Origin: Platynereis dumerilii
Lineage: Eukaryota > Annelida > Polychaeta > Phyllodocida > Nereididae
Length of the DNA stretch: 64,000 bases
Direction of reading: 5' to 3'
NCBI GenBank assembly: GCA_026936325.1
Contig: JAPTHN010000007.1
Span: 23,089,974 to 23,153,973 of the forward strand
Both the position numbers and the translations under genes were made by a program. Each line of letters begins with the position of its first letter. The first letter of the stretch is position 1. Below are positions 63,071 to 64,000 of the stretch, piece after piece. The notes under the pieces are model-generated. The model did not search any database and was not told where the DNA came from. It saw nothing but the letters and a program-made list of their open reading frames with translations.

Positions 63071-64000
63071 GGTCAGCTAATGGTCCAAGCCAGTGCCACG
63101 CAGACACCAACAATTTTGGGACGATAATTTTATACACTGACCAAAACATTGTCACACCTTGTTGGAATACAGACCAACTTGGCAACGCAAGTCATTAGAT
63201 AATGGACTTCATCATTCTGGGGATGTTACTAAATTCTGGTAATGTTTTCAGTTTCCAAAATTGATTTCAGATAATTCTTATGAAATTGATCAGGTCAAAT
63301 ATCCAAAAACTTCAATCGGTATAACTTGGGTTTGTTAAGAAGTTGACAAGATATACTCTGCCTGACAAAGCCCAATGTCTACTGTGAATCTAGTTTAGCC
63401 TCTTCAGCAAATATAACACAGAATCTCAAGTCATGAATCACAGAGCATTTTTTCTTTGCTGTTTTTGCTGGGTTGTCTTGCTGTGTGTCTTGAAGTGGCA
63501 GTGCAGCCATGTCCCTGCTTCAAACACAATGTCAACAACATTTTCTCATCTCCGAATTGATGGAAGGCATTTGCAGCTGCAACCCTGCATTGGGCCTGCA
63601 TTGGGCCAGCAAGCTCCTGCAATAGCAACAACACCAGCATCAGGAGAAACAACAAGGCTCCTCATCAGAAACATTCGCCAACATGCTCTGCATTGTAGTG
63701 CATTCTGCCTTCGTTTGTATGCTCAGACGGAAGCAAGGCACAAAGATGAAGATAGTTTTCTTCACAAATGTTGATGCTTCAGGAATCTTCTACTTTGAGC
63801 AGTCAGCGAATGCCACGATATTTTCACATTATAAGGTCTACCAGTACTTTATTTCCTACTTCCACGTGACACTTGTAGCATTATGGTGCACTGCAATCTG
63901 GCTAAAAGGACACTTGGTGAAGTTACATTTCTTCAGAAGCAACAGACAAATCAGAATATGGTTATTTATTCTGGCAAAAACAAACAGCATTTAATCTGCA

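Larger units (their letters stand above)
56405..64000 (-). other. Smaug intron upstream of exon A, continuing beyond the window
   Basis: No exon encoding the first about 65 residues of the family was found on the - strand here. Recognisable items are a LINE 3' end, a short CpG-richer patch at 61.9 kb and a small tandem repeat at 63.0 kb. The rest shows nothing I can name. Confidence 0.55.

Noticed and set aside
63433-63994. Overlapping open frames of 103-113 codons at the right edge as a possible Smaug first exon
   Set aside because: They are on the + strand and do not match the family N-terminus.
1-64000. LTR retrovirus-like or capsid-bearing virus-like elements
   Set aside because: No paired long terminal repeats and no gag, protease, integrase or capsid-like frames were recognised.

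Overview
The window looks like animal nuclear DNA: intron-rich genes, AT-rich introns, tRNA-derived SINEs, a LINE tail, many short inverted-repeat DNA transposons and large minisatellites. The two genes are conserved across animals. The organism cannot be fixed from the sequence; a marine invertebrate, perhaps an echinoderm or other basal deuterostome, is my inference from repeat style only.

Two genes lie tail to tail. On the + strand, about 3.1-34.1 kb, is the single-chain beta subunit of AMP-activated protein kinase (AMPK). Its last exons (27.9-34.1 kb) are certain. Its first coding exon (3139) is inferred from splice phase and lies about 24.6 kb upstream. On the - strand, 56.4 to 42.4 kb, are ten exons of a Smaug/SAMD4 RNA-binding translational repressor. 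Its 5' end lies beyond 64 kb. Between the stop codons (34.1-42.4 kb) are both 3' UTRs and about 1 kb of unexplained, partly duplicated sequence.

The most interesting signal is in the AMPK beta gene. Two homologous exons, 4a (29160-29274) and 4b (29821-29941), stand side by side with the same phases (0 in, 1 out) and both encode the [10 protein letters not shown] helix. Splicing both gives a stop at once, so they must be used alternatively. Exon 4b keeps the leucine equivalent to mammalian beta1 Leu146, which inserts into the bound glycogen; exon 4a has serine there. The gene thus appears able to switch its glycogen sensor by splicing. A further symmetric candidate exon (16020-16115) could vary the N-terminus.

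The rest is mobile-element sediment, mostly in AMPK intron 1. It includes a 6.0-kb element with about 29-bp inverted ends and TTAA target duplication (20600-26613) holding a 15-bp minisatellite. Two copies of another TTAA element (13062-13838; 54836-55646) lie one in each gene. Several hAT-like miniature elements have clean 8-bp duplications (437-891, 5819-6158, 17081-17252) or recognisable ends (4642-4811, 28171-28508). There is also an AGGCCA-ended foldback family, and a recent 2.76-kb tandem duplication carrying a 13-bp TGATGTCA minisatellite (6342 to about 11560). I see no bacterial, viral, CRISPR or rRNA sequence.
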